Positions 1-7,822 of a stretch of 64,000 bases of DNA are shown here, piece by piece. Position numbers and translations under genes: made by a program. Where the stretch lies: assembly GCF_004210215.2 (NCBI RefSeq), contig NZ_CP067394.1:1116001-1180000 (forward strand). Reading direction: 5' to 3'. This DNA comes from Cryobacterium sp. SO1. Its GTDB lineage: Bacteria; Actinomycetota; Actinomycetes; Actinomycetales; Microbacteriaceae. The notes beneath the pieces were generated by a model. It had not been told where the DNA came from, searched no databases, and was given only the letters and a program-made list of their open reading frames with translations. The first letter of the stretch is position 1. Each line of letters opens with the position of its first letter.

Positions 1-1
1 C

Positions 2-511
2 CTCGACCCCCGCGTCACCGACGGTGACCTGCACAACATCGTGGCCATCTACTCGCTGAGCAAGCAGTCGAACATGGCCGGCTACCGCGGCGCCTTCGCC
101 GCCGGCAGCTCCAGCGTGCTGGGCCGCCTGCTCACCGTGCGCAAGCACGCCGGCCTGATGCTGCCCGCCCCGCTGCAGGCCGCGATGGTGGCCGCCCTGG
201 GCGACGACGAGCACGTCGCCGTGCAGCGCGAACGCTATCGCGCCCGCCGTGAGGTGTTGCTGCCGGCCCTGGTCGCCGCGGGTTTCCGCATCGATGACAG
301 CGAGGCCGGCCTGTATCTCTGGGCGACCGCCGGCGTCGACGCCTGGGATTCGATCCGGCAGCTGGCCGAGCTCGGCATCCTGGCCGGCCCCGGCCCGTTC
401 TACGGCGACTTCTACCCCCGGCACGTGCGGTTCTCTCTCACCGCCGACGACGAGCGCATCAACGCCGCTGCCGCCCGGCTGCAGGCCTGGGCTCACCCCG
501 CTGAGGCATAA
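2..511 (+). CDS. dapC: Succinyldiaminopimelate transaminase, C-terminal part (5' end outside window)
   Basis: The gene enters from the left edge already open, so only the last 169 residues are visible. The pyridoxal-phosphate lysine motif SLSKQSNMAGYR lies near residue 20 of the fragment, the SKxSNxxGxR form typical of the class I aminotransferases that make N-succinyl-diaminopimelate. The family converts N-succinyl-2-amino-6-oxopimelate to N-succinyl-LL-diaminopimelate with glutamate as amino donor, in the cytoplasm, for lysine and peptidoglycan. The dapD and dapE genes a few kilobases away support the DapC assignment over other class I aminotransferases. Seen: lysine motif and intact C-terminus. 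Inferred: substrate, from context. Confidence 0.85.
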   Translation, partial: LDPRVTDGDLHNIVAIYSLSKQSNMAGYRGAFAAGSSSVLGRLLTVRKHAGLMLPAPLQAAMVAALGDDEHVAVQRERYRARREVLLPALVAAGFRIDDSEAGLYLWATAGVDAWDSIRQLAELGILAGPGPFYGDFYPRHVRFSLTADDERINAAAARLQAWAHPAEA

Positions 512-597
512 CTCCTGCTATCCATCGGGTCGGCGGCCATCGGATGCCGCAATTGTGCGGTTGTGCTCCGTCTCGACCGGATTCTGCAGGAGTTATG
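507..597. repeat. Inverted repeat CATAACTCCTGC with 67-base spacer
   Basis: CATAACTCCTGC (507-518) is perfectly inverted at 586-597. Similarity continues inward on each arm (ATCGGGTCG against ATCCGGTCG), so these look like two inverted copies of one short element rather than a simple hairpin. A second small hairpin, CCGCA-ATTG-TGCGG, lies in the loop. The left arm overlaps the last codons of dapC. It may terminate dapC or be a REP-like element; there is no T-tract. Confidence 0.55.
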
Positions 598-793
598 GCC
601 GCCCGGCGTCGATCCGGCAGGAAACTCCGGAAGCCCGCCCCAAGGTCGGGCAATCGGGTCCTCTGGCCATGGCGCTGCCCGGCGCGGCGGTACGCTGGAA
701 AATCAGGCGGCTGCACCGCGGAACTGACTGTGGTGTAGTGACAACGGACCTCGGTCGATTTTGGCGGATGCAACAGTATGCCCCCGGGCGGAA

Positions 794-799
794 TAGGCT
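794..799 (+). promoter_or_regulatory. Possible -10 element of the citrate synthase gene
   Basis: TAGGCT fits the actinobacterial TANNNT consensus and would give a leader of roughly 87 bases before the GTG at 893. No convincing -35 is visible. Apart from this and the inverted repeat, the 512-892 spacer shows nothing I recognise. Confidence 0.3.
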
Positions 800-892
800 G
801 TAGCCGGGTTATCGTTGCCAAGCACCACGAGCGTGCTGCGGCGGACCGCCACAGACCAACAGCCGAAAGGCTTTGAAATCCAGGGAGGCGCC

Positions 893-2233
893 GTGAGCGA
901 CGTCGCGCAGCGAACACCATCCAATGAGCCGCAGTACATCGATCGGCCCGTACCGGGCCCGCAGGTGGCCACTCTGACCTACCCGGGGGGCACGGCGCAG
1001 TTCCCGATCCTGGGCAGCACAGACGGCCCGTCCAGCATCGACATCGCGACGCTGACCAAGCAGACCGGCTACACCACGTTCGACTCCGGTTTCGTGAACA
1101 CGGCGGCAACGAAGTCGGCGATCACTTACATCGACGGCGAGCACGGGATCCTCCGCTACCGCGGCTATCCGATCGAGCAGATCGCGCAGAACTCCAGCTT
1201 TCTCGAGACCGCGTGGCTGCTGATCTACGGTGAACTGCCCAGCGCCAGTGAACTCAGTGCCTTCGACACCCGCATCCGTCGTCACACGCTGCTGCACGAG
1301 GACCTGCGCCGCTTCTATGACGCTCTGCCGCACAACGCTCACCCCATGTCGGTGCTGTCTGCCGGCGTCTCAGCGCTGTCGACGTACTATCAGGACTCCC
1401 TGAACCCCAAGGACCCGGAGCAGGTCGAACTGTCGATGATCCGACTGCTCGCGAAGCTGCCGGTGATGGCCGCGTACGCGCACAAGAAGAGCATCGGGCA
1501 CGCCTTCCTCTACCCGGACAACTCGCTGAGCTTCGTGGACAACTTCATCAAGCTCAACTTCGGCACCCTCGCCGAACCGTACGAGGTCAACCCCGTCGTG
1601 AGCAAGGCGCTCGAGCGCCTGCTGATGCTGCACGAAGACCACGAGCAGAACGCGTCCACCTCGGCCGTGCGCCTGGTCGGCTCCACCGAGGCCAACCTGT
1701 TCGCCTCGGTCTCCGGCGGCATCAACGCTCTCTCCGGCCCGCTGCACGGCGGTGCCAACGAGGCCGTGCTCACCATGCTCAGCGACATCAAGGCCTCCGG
1801 CGAGGGCGTGCAGCGCTACGTCGAACGGGTCAAGAACAAGGAAGCCGGCGTGCGCCTGATGGGTTTCGGCCACCGGGTCTACAAGAACTACGACCCGCGC
1901 GCCAAGCTGGTCAAGGAGAGCGCCGACGCCGTGCTCGAAGCCCTCGGCGTGAAGGACGACCTGCTCGACATCGCCAAAGAGCTCGAGTTCATCGCGCTCA
2001 ACGACGACTATTTCAAGGAGCGCAAGCTCTACCCCAATGTGGACTTCTACACCGGTGTGATCTACAAGGCGATGGGCTTCCCGCCGCGCATGTTCACCGT
2101 GCTGTTCGCCATCGGCCGGCTGCCGGGCTGGATCGCGCACTGGCGCGAGATGAACCTGGATACGACCACCAAGATCGGCCGCCCCCAGCAGCTCTACACG
2201 GGAGCGGTGGCCCGCGACTACCCGCGGGCCTAG
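893..2233 (+). CDS. gltA: Citrate synthase
   Basis: Condenses oxaloacetate and acetyl-CoA to citrate, the entry step of the TCA cycle, in the cytoplasm. The 446-residue product carries the family signature GFGHRVYKNYDPR (about residues 324-336, with catalytic His 327), the earlier catalytic histidine in LHGGANE (about 285) and the catalytic aspartate in NVDFYTG (about 384). Length matches type II (hexameric-type) bacterial citrate synthases. The frame stays open upstream, but the GTG at 893 is chosen because GGAGG lies 5 bases before it and homologous N-termini begin near here. A strong hairpin follows, shared with the convergent dapD. Confidence 0.95.
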   Translation: MSDVAQRTPSNEPQYIDRPVPGPQVATLTYPGGTAQFPILGSTDGPSSIDIATLTKQTGYTTFDSGFVNTAATKSAITYIDGEHGILRYRGYPIEQIAQNSSFLETAWLLIYGELPSASELSAFDTRIRRHTLLHEDLRRFYDALPHNAHPMSVLSAGVSALSTYYQDSLNPKDPEQVELSMIRLLAKLPVMAAYAHKKSIGHAFLYPDNSLSFVDNFIKLNFGTLAEPYEVNPVVSKALERLLMLHEDHEQNASTSAVRLVGSTEANLFASVSGGINALSGPLHGGANEAVLTMLSDIKASGEGVQRYVERVKNKEAGVRLMGFGHRVYKNYDPRAKLVKESADAVLEALGVKDDLLDIAKELEFIALNDDYFKERKLYPNVDFYTGVIYKAMGFPPRMFTVLFAIGRLPGWIAHWREMNLDTTTKIGRPQQLYTGAVARDYPRA

Positions 2234-2237
2234 GCTC

Positions 2238-2300
2238 GCGAACTGTGAGAAAAGCCCCTTTCCGGACTCCGGGAAGGGGCTTTTCTCACAGTTGGCGGGG
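2238..2300. terminator. Bidirectional terminator-like palindrome, AACTGTGA family copy 1
   Basis: The 20 bases at 2241-2260 are perfectly inverted at 2274-2293 around a 13-base loop. The stem contains A-rich and T-rich stretches (AAAA on one arm, TTTT on the other), so it can act as an intrinsic terminator for both convergent genes, gltA and dapD. Its outer arms (GCGAACTGTGA and TCACAGTT followed by GCGGGGG) recur in the palindrome at 41897-41957. Confidence 0.8.
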
Positions 2301-2304
2301 GGAT

Positions 2305-3303
2305 TTAGGCGTGTAGGGCCTCGTTCAGGGTGATGCCGGTGCCGGCTCGGGAGAGCACCTCGACGGCGCCGGTGAGCGAGTTGCGGCGGAAGAGCAGATT
2401 CGGCACCCCGGAGAGGTCCTTGGCCTTGGCCGTGCGCGGTGCGCCGTCGGCCGTTCGTGCCTCATCCAGCAGCACCACCTTGGTGCCTGCGGTGACGTAG
2501 AGGCCCGCCTCGACGACGGAGTCGTCGCCGATCGAGATGCCGATGCCCGAGTTGGCGCCCAGCAGTGCGCGCTGCCCGATCGTGACCCGCTGGGTGCCAC
2601 CGCCGGAGAGCGTGCCCATGATGGATGCGCCGCCGCCGATGTCGGCGCCGTCGCCCACCACAACACCCTGAGACACCCGGCCCTCGACCATCGAGACGCC
2701 CAGGGTGCCCGCGTTGAAGTTCACGAAGCCCTCGTGCATGACGGTGGTGCCGGGGGAGAGGTAGGCGCCCAGGCGCACCCTGGAGGCGTCGGCGATGCGC
2801 ACCCGCTCGGGCGAGACGTAGTTCAGCAGTGGCGGGAACTTGTCCAGCCCCGTCGCGGCGATGCCGTGGCGCTGCAGCGACGGCCGCAGCCTGTCGAAGT
2901 CGGCCGGCAGCACCGGGCCGGCGTTGGTCCAGACCACGTTGGGCAGGTGAGAGAAGATACCGTCGAGGTTGATCGTGTTGGGCTTGACCAGCAGGTGCGA
3001 GAGCAGGTGCAGGCGGAGGTAGGCATCCGAGGTGCTCGCCGGCGGCGCCTGCAGCTCGATCTCCACGGTGACGGCCTCGAGGCGAACGTTACGACGGGCG
3101 TCCGGCCCCGCGGCCTCCTCCAGCTCGGTGGGCACGATCCACCGGTCCCGGTCGGCGGGTAGCGCGCCCAGCGTGGGCGCCGGGAACCAGGTGTCGAGCA
3201 CGGTGCCGTCCCCGGCGATCGTGGCCAGGCCATACCCCCAGGCACTCGTGGTGGAGTTTCGTGCGGAGTCTGACAGGGGTTCGGGGGGAAGCGCGGTGAC
3301 CAT
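2305..3303 (-). CDS. dapD: 2,3,4,5-tetrahydropyridine-2,6-dicarboxylate N-succinyltransferase
   Basis: Transfers succinyl from succinyl-CoA to tetrahydrodipicolinate, the first committed step of the succinylase branch of diaminopimelate and lysine synthesis. The 332-residue protein has an N-terminal alpha/beta part and, from about residue 180, the repeating hexapeptide pattern of a left-handed beta-helix ([18 protein letters not shown], then [17 protein letters not shown]). This is the longer actinobacterial DapD type rather than the shorter proteobacterial one. The ATG at 3303 has no ribosome site but has TAATCT exactly 6 bases upstream, indicating a leaderless message. Divergent from dapE with only 17 bases between starts. 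Confidence 0.95.
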   Translation of the reverse strand: MVTALPPEPLSDSARNSTTSAWGYGLATIAGDGTVLDTWFPAPTLGALPADRDRWIVPTELEEAAGPDARRNVRLEAVTVEIELQAPPASTSDAYLRLHLLSHLLVKPNTINLDGIFSHLPNVVWTNAGPVLPADFDRLRPSLQRHGIAATGLDKFPPLLNYVSPERVRIADASRVRLGAYLSPGTTVMHEGFVNFNAGTLGVSMVEGRVSQGVVVGDGADIGGGASIMGTLSGGGTQRVTIGQRALLGANSGIGISIGDDSVVEAGLYVTAGTKVVLLDEARTADGAPRTAKAKDLSGVPNLLFRRNSLTGAVEVLSRAGTGITLNEALHA

Positions 3304-3320
3304 AGCTCTAGATTAGTAGG
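3304..3320. promoter_or_regulatory. Overlapping divergent -10 elements of dapD and dapE
   Basis: TAGATTA at 3309-3315 reads TAGATT on the plus strand (3309-3314, 6 bases before the dapE GTG) and TAATCT on the minus strand (3315-3310, 6 bases before the dapD ATG). Neither gene has room for a leader or Shine-Dalgarno site. Confidence 0.7.
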
Positions 3321-4445
3321 GTGCCCTCAGACCTCGCCGCAGACCACTCTGCAGACCCGTCCGTTCCCGCCCTCGACCTAACCGTGTCGTCGATCGAGCT
3401 CACCCGTGTGCTGTGCGATGTGGAGTCGGTGTCGGGCAACGAGACCCCGCTCGCCGATGCGATCGAGGCGGCGCTGGCCGGGGCCGAGCACCTCGAGGTG
3501 ATCCGGGATGGCGACACGATCGTCGCCCGCACCAACCTGGGTCGGGCCCAACGCGTCGTGATCGCCGGGCACATCGATACAGTGCCGTTGAACGAGAACC
3601 TGCCGACCAGATTCGAGACCCTGGGCGACGTGGACTACCTCTGGGGTCGCGGCACCGTGGACATGAAGGCCGGCGTCGCCGTGCAACTCAAGCTGGCCGC
3701 CGAGCTCGTGGACACCAGCGTCGACGTGACCTGGATGTGGTACGACCACGAAGAGGTCAACGCCGACCTGAACGGCCTCGGCCGCCTCGCCGCCAATCGG
3801 CCAGACCTGTTCCAGGGCGACTTCGCCATCCTGGGAGAGCCGAGCAACAGCCAGGTCGAGGGCGGCTGCAATGGTAACGTTCGCATCGAGGTACGCACCT
3901 TCGGCAAGCGGGCGCACTCCGCCCGCGCCTGGGTGGGCGACAACGCCATCCACAAGGCCGCCCCGATCCTCGACATCCTCGCCGCGTACACACCGCGCGA
4001 GGTCGAGGTTGAGGGGCTGGTCTACCGGGAGGGCCTGAACGCCGTGGGGATCAGCGGCGGCATCGCCGGCAATGTCATCCCCGACGAGTGCATGGTGCAC
4101 GTGAACTACAGGTTCGCACCCAGCCGCACCGCCGCCGAAGCCGTGGCACACCTGGAGGAGCTGTTCGCCGGCTTCGACCTCACCGTGGTGGACCTCGCCG
4201 AGGGCGCCCGCCCCGGCCTGGACGCCCCGCTCGCGCTGAAGTTCCTCGAGGCCGTCGGCGCCGAACCGCGCCCGAAGTACGGCTGGACGGATGTCGCCAG
4301 GTTCTCGGCCCTGGGCATCCCCGCCGTCAACTACGGCCCTGGCGACCCGCTCAAGGCGCACGCCGACGACGAACGGGTGGCGCTGACCCAGATCACCGAC
4401 TGCGAGGATGCCCTACGCGCCTGGCTGACCGCGCCCATCGGTTGA
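3321..4445 (+). CDS. dapE: Succinyl-diaminopimelate desuccinylase
   Basis: Hydrolyses N-succinyl-LL-diaminopimelate to LL-diaminopimelate and succinate. The 374-residue protein is an M20 metallopeptidase-fold enzyme: metal ligands in VIAGHIDTVP (about residues 74-83) and GRGTVDMKAG (about 109-118), the catalytic and ligand acidic pair in DHEEV (about 141-145) and GEPSN (about 171). The GTG at 3321 is preceded directly by the leaderless-type TAGATT element; a GTG at 3384 is a weaker alternative. The downstream membrane-protein gene begins 3 bases after the stop and is probably cotranscribed. Confidence 0.93.
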   Translation: MPSDLAADHSADPSVPALDLTVSSIELTRVLCDVESVSGNETPLADAIEAALAGAEHLEVIRDGDTIVARTNLGRAQRVVIAGHIDTVPLNENLPTRFETLGDVDYLWGRGTVDMKAGVAVQLKLAAELVDTSVDVTWMWYDHEEVNADLNGLGRLAANRPDLFQGDFAILGEPSNSQVEGGCNGNVRIEVRTFGKRAHSARAWVGDNAIHKAAPILDILAAYTPREVEVEGLVYREGLNAVGISGGIAGNVIPDECMVHVNYRFAPSRTAAEAVAHLEELFAGFDLTVVDLAEGARPGLDAPLALKFLEAVGAEPRPKYGWTDVARFSALGIPAVNYGPGDPLKAHADDERVALTQITDCEDALRAWLTAPIG

Positions 4446-4448
4446 CCC

Positions 4449-5690
4449 ATGGCGTCCACCCGCTCACCGGCCCTGCCTGCTCGCCGAGGTGCCTCTGGCG
4501 CCCTGCCGTCAGGCTGGCGGGCCCGGTATCGGCTGGTGCCGTGGTGGCTGAAGGTCATCGTCATCTGGCTGGCCTCCAGGCTGGTGACCACCTCGCTGGT
4601 GCTGGTGCTGGCCGGCCTGCAGGGGCCGAACGTCTGGACGACGGCCCAGCCCGGCTACACGGCGTTCGCGACCATGTGGGATGGCCTCTGGTACAACATC
4701 GTGGGTGTCGGCGGCTATCCGTCGGTGTTGCCGGTCACCGCCGACGGCCATGTCGGCGAGAACGCCTGGGCGTTCATGCCGGGTTACCCGGCGGTGGTGC
4801 GCGTTCTGATGCTGTTCACCGGGGCGCCCTGGGCGCCGGTGGCGGTGTTCGTCTCCGTGGTCTGCAGCCTGGGCACGGCGCTGTTGTTCTTCAAGCTGAT
4901 GCGGCGGGTACAGCCGCAGTCGACGGCGCTGTTCTCGGTGCTGCTGTTCTGCGTCGCCCCGCTGTCACCGCTGCTGCAGTTCGGCTACGCCGAGTCGATG
5001 CACCTGCTGCTGCTCACCCTGGCCCTGTTGCTGGTGCTTCAGCGGCGCTACCTGCTGCTGGTTCCCGTGATCGCGGTGATGGCCCTGACCCGGCCCAGCG
5101 GTCTGGCGTTCGCCCTGTTCCTGGCCCTGCACGTCGGTTGCCGCTGGTACAGCCGCGCCCGTGACCCGTTCCCGGTGCCAGAAGCTCTCACCGCGTCGGC
5201 CGTGGCCGTGTTCAGCGGGGTGATGGGCCTGGCCTGGCCGGGGATCGCCTGGCTGGTGACCGGGTCGATCACCGCGTACACCGACACCGAACTGGCCTGG
5301 CGAAGCGCGTACATCGGCTATCAGGAGCTGGTACCGTTCGCGGCCTGGTTCCAGAGCGGAATCTGGTGGCTCGGGGCGCCGTTGGGCATCGCCGCAGTGC
5401 TCGCGCTGGTGATCGTCTTCACCCTGGTGATATTCTCGCCGGCGGTGAAGAGCCTCGGCGTGGACCTGCGGCTCTGGGTGGTGTCGTACGCGCTCTACCT
5501 GCTGGCGGTGTTCTTCCCGCAATCGAGCGTATTCAGGTTGCTGATGCCGATGTTCCTGCTGGTCGGTGCGCTCGCCCGGCCGCGACACGCCGTGTACCGC
5601 GTTGTGGTCACACTGGTGCTGATCTGCGGCCAATGGGGCTGGCTTTTGCTCTGCTGGGGCGTGGACGGAGCCGATTGGACACCGCCCTAA
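4449..5690 (+). CDS. Integral membrane protein, PIG-V-like mannosyltransferase family candidate
   Basis: 413 residues with an Arg-rich cytoplasmic N-terminus (about 30 residues) and some nine or ten hydrophobic segments. The first large external loop contains MWDGLWY near residue 77, resembling the WD motif of the PIG-V and related GT-C mannosyltransferases, which use lipid-linked mannose donors. Actinobacterial homologues of this type often sit near dapE. Start is the ATG 3 bases after the dapE stop, so translation is likely coupled. Seen: topology and the WD motif. Inferred: glycosyltransfer. It could be an uncharacterised membrane protein with only fold similarity. Confidence 0.6.
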   Translation: MASTRSPALPARRGASGALPSGWRARYRLVPWWLKVIVIWLASRLVTTSLVLVLAGLQGPNVWTTAQPGYTAFATMWDGLWYNIVGVGGYPSVLPVTADGHVGENAWAFMPGYPAVVRVLMLFTGAPWAPVAVFVSVVCSLGTALLFFKLMRRVQPQSTALFSVLLFCVAPLSPLLQFGYAESMHLLLLTLALLLVLQRRYLLLVPVIAVMALTRPSGLAFALFLALHVGCRWYSRARDPFPVPEALTASAVAVFSGVMGLAWPGIAWLVTGSITAYTDTELAWRSAYIGYQELVPFAAWFQSGIWWLGAPLGIAAVLALVIVFTLVIFSPAVKSLGVDLRLWVVSYALYLLAVFFPQSSVFRLLMPMFLLVGALARPRHAVYRVVVTLVLICGQWGWLLLCWGVDGADWTPP

Positions 5691-5720
5691 TTACTGTCTG
5701 ACGGCCGAATGGTCGATAAT
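5691..5720 (+). promoter_or_regulatory. Candidate promoter of the DUF3117 gene
   Basis: TTACTG (5691-5696) and GATAAT (5715-5720) are separated by 18 bases, giving a short leader to the ATG at 5753, which has its own Shine-Dalgarno site. Confidence 0.45.
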
Positions 5721-5752
5721 AGGAGTACAGACTACGAATGGAAGGGGAGTTC

Positions 5753-5929
5753 ATGGCGGCCATGAAGCCACGGACCGGAGACGGACCAATGGAGGCTGTA
5801 AAGGAGGGGCGCCTGATCATCGTGCGTGTACCGCTCGAAGGTGGGGGTCGGCTCGTCGTCTCTGTGAACGACGCTGAAGCCAAAGAGCTTCACGATGCGC
5901 TCGCCGGCGTTGTCGCCCCGGCCGTGTAG
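5753..5929 (+). CDS. DUF3117 family small protein
   Basis: A 58-residue protein starting MAAMKPRTGDGP and continuing into RVPLEGGGRLVVSVND, which I recognise as the strongly conserved actinobacterial DUF3117 family (Rv1211 in M. tuberculosis). Molecular function is not established; the charged core with a predicted beta-hairpin suggests a soluble cytoplasmic protein. The in-frame ATG at 5738 is rejected as start because AGGGGAG lies 4 bases before the ATG at 5753 and homologues begin at MAAMKPR. It is single-gene, with a promoter upstream and a strong hairpin after it. Confidence 0.9.
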   Translation: MAAMKPRTGDGPMEAVKEGRLIIVRVPLEGGGRLVVSVNDAEAKELHDALAGVVAPAV

Positions 5930-5956
5930 TGATTCTGTAAGACAAGTTTTGAGCTG

Positions 5957-5990
5957 ATCGGCTGTGCGGTTCTCCGCACAGCCGATTGCT
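5957..5990. terminator. Intrinsic terminator between convergent genes
   Basis: Perfect 13-base stem ATCGGCTGTGCGG / CCGCACAGCCGAT with a TTCT loop (5957-5986). It sits between the DUF3117 gene and the convergent methyltransferase and can serve both. Confidence 0.75.
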
Positions 5991-6004
5991 GTATCCGGAT
6001 GCGG

Positions 6005-6637
6005 CTACGCGCGCAGCTTGGTGATCTGCAGCAGGCCGTCGCCGACGGGGGAGAGCGCGCTGATCACGGCCTTGGAGGAGGCGATCTCGTTGAGCAGGGT
6101 GCGGAAGCCGGTGGCGACCTCGTCACGTTGCACGGGGTCGGCCACCCGGCCGCGCCAGAGCGCGTGCGCCACCAAAACGGTGCCGCCCGGCCGGGCCAGG
6201 CGCAGGCCGTGCTCGACGTACTCGATGACCGACTGCGGGTCGGCATCCACGAACACGACGTCGTAGGAGTTCTCGTTCATGCGCGGCAGCACCTCGGCGG
6301 CGCGGCCGGTGATGAGGCGCACCCGGTTGGTGGGGATGCCCGCCTCGTGGAAGTTGGCCTTGGCGTGCTGCAGGTGGTCGACCTCGATGTCGATCGAGGT
6401 GAGGGTGGCGCCCGGGGCGCCGGTGAGCAGCCAGATGCCGGACACGCCAGCTCCGGTGCCGACCTCGAGGATGCTGCGGGCGCCGGTCGCCGCGGCGATG
6501 ACGGCGGACTGCGCGCCCACCGAGGGCGCGATGGCGTCGATGCCGAGTTCGAGGGACTGCTGCCTGGCCCGCGCCAGGGCGTCGCTCTCCACCACCGAGT
6601 CGTCGGCGAATTTCCAATTCAGATCTTTGTCAGACAT
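6005..6637 (-). CDS. O-methyltransferase (class I SAM-dependent)
   Basis: 210 residues with the SAM-binding loop EVGTGAGVSGIWLL (about residues 57-70), the acidic motif post-beta2 (TSIDIE) and FVDADP, the pattern of the bacterial O-methyltransferase family 3 (COMT-like). In M. tuberculosis the equivalent gene beside tatB is Rv1220c; its substrate is unknown. The frame is open to 6769, overlapping tatB, but the ATG at 6637 has GGAG 7 bases upstream and gives a normal-length N-terminus (MSDKDLNWKF). Divergent from tatB. Confidence 0.85.
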   Translation of the reverse strand: MSDKDLNWKFADDSVVESDALARARQQSLELGIDAIAPSVGAQSAVIAAATGARSILEVGTGAGVSGIWLLTGAPGATLTSIDIEVDHLQHAKANFHEAGIPTNRVRLITGRAAEVLPRMNENSYDVVFVDADPQSVIEYVEHGLRLARPGGTVLVAHALWRGRVADPVQRDEVATGFRTLLNEIASSKAVISALSPVGDGLLQITKLRA

Positions 6638-6713
6638 TCCGCAACTCCAGTAGATGATTAGGTCAAGACTACAATCGTGCGGCCCCTGGTTCGGGGATGC
6701 CTCGCCGGGGGGA

Positions 6714-6725
6714 TATTCTGAGGGC
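6714..6725 (+). promoter_or_regulatory. Leaderless-type -10 of tatB
   Basis: TATTCT at 6714-6719 ends 6 bases before the tatB ATG. Confidence 0.5.
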
Positions 6726-7109
6726 ATGTTCGGTCTGACGTTCGAGAAACTCCTGCTTATCGGGATCATCGCCGTCTTCCTGCTCGGACCGGAGAAGTTG
6801 CCGCACTACGCGGCCCAACTCGGCCGGCTGGTGCGCCAGCTGCGGGACATGGCCAACGGGGCCAAGGACCGGATGAAGGACGAGATGGGTCCGGAATTCG
6901 ACGACGTCGACTGGAAGAAGCTCGACCCGCGTCAGTATGACCCGCGCCGCATCATCCGGGAAGCCCTGATCGAGGACGAGCCCGTGAAGGGTCAGTCCGC
7001 CGTTGTCGGCCGCACCGGGCCGAACCCCGACAGCGCCTACCTGCAGCGGAAGCGCGCCCGCGAGGGCGCCCTGACCGGTCCGGCACCGTTCGATTCCGAG
7101 GCGACCTAG
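6726..7109 (+). CDS. tatB: Sec-independent protein translocase TatB
   Basis: 127 residues: a short membrane segment at the extreme N-terminus (MFGLTFEKLLLIGIIAVFLLGPEKLP), with the conserved glutamate and the GPEKLP hinge, an amphipathic helix (residues 26-50) and a long charged, probably disordered tail. TatB binds twin-arginine substrates with TatC in the inner membrane. No tatA or tatC is nearby, which is usual in Actinobacteria. The open frame extends to 6654, but the ATG at 6726 matches the family N-terminus exactly and has the -10 element TATTCT 6 bases before it. Confidence 0.92.
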   Translation: MFGLTFEKLLLIGIIAVFLLGPEKLPHYAAQLGRLVRQLRDMANGAKDRMKDEMGPEFDDVDWKKLDPRQYDPRRIIREALIEDEPVKGQSAVVGRTGPNPDSAYLQRKRAREGALTGPAPFDSEAT

Positions 7110-7222
7110 CCCGAGTGTGGAGCCCGGACGGGGGGACCCCGCCGGGGTGCCCGAGCGGCGGGAGTAGCCTGGGGTCACGTTGACCCTGTGCCCAGTGCCG
7201 GCCGGCGGGGGAAGGGTGTCGA

Positions 7223-7822
7223 ATGAGTGCGTCACGAAACCGCGTATCGATGGTGGCCGTTGTTGCTGCCGTCGCCGTGCTCGCGGTGGGAGCCACCGCG
7301 TATGCCGCTGAACAGGGGCAGCCCGCCGGCACCAGCACGGCAGGAGAGAGCGCGGACGGCGCCGGAACGAGCGCGGTACCCACGCCGTCGGCTCCGGCCC
7401 CCGAGCCGGCGCCCGAAGCATCGGCGACCTCGGCGCCGGCTCCGCCGTCGACCCCGGCCGCGGCCGAGCCTGAGGACGTCGCAGCGGACAGCGGCGTCGA
7501 GGGGGACGGCAACGTCGACGAGGTGCGCATAGCCGACCCCGACGCGATTCCCAGCACCATCGCCCAGCGGGAGTACTTCTACGGCCTCGTCACCCAGTGC
7601 ATGGCCGAGGCAGGCTTCGACTGGCAGGCCGTGGTCTCCGAGACGAACGGCAGCTTCTCCGGCGTGTCCTTCACCCACGTGGGCGACATCGACCCGGCCC
7701 TGCAGGCCGGATTCACCCTGGCGCTGTCCGGAGACACCGGAGGCGGCGAGTACTACCACTGGGCGGATGCCGGCTGCTGGGGCTACGCCGTGCACGTCAC
7801 GGGCAACGACGGCAACAACTAG
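7223..7822 (+). CDS. Secreted Ala/Pro-rich hypothetical protein
   Basis: 199 residues. The N-terminus is a signal peptide (MSASRNRVSMVAVVAAVAVLAVGATAYA with cleavage likely after AYA). Residues 32-105 are a low-complexity Ala/Pro/Ser/Glu linker. The C-terminal 90 residues form a small domain with two cysteines (TQCMAEAGF and AGCWGYAVH), probably a disulfide, and aromatic-rich segments. I do not recognise the domain. GGGGGAAGGG lies about 6 bases before the ATG. TAGCCT at 7165-7170, followed by the short palindrome GGGTCA-cgt-TGACCC, may be the promoter. It abuts the convergent aldehyde dehydrogenase with no spacer. Confidence 0.7.
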   Translation: MSASRNRVSMVAVVAAVAVLAVGATAYAAEQGQPAGTSTAGESADGAGTSAVPTPSAPAPEPAPEASATSAPAPPSTPAAAEPEDVAADSGVEGDGNVDEVRIADPDAIPSTIAQREYFYGLVTQCMAEAGFDWQAVVSETNGSFSGVSFTHVGDIDPALQAGFTLALSGDTGGGEYYHWADAGCWGYAVHVTGNDGNN

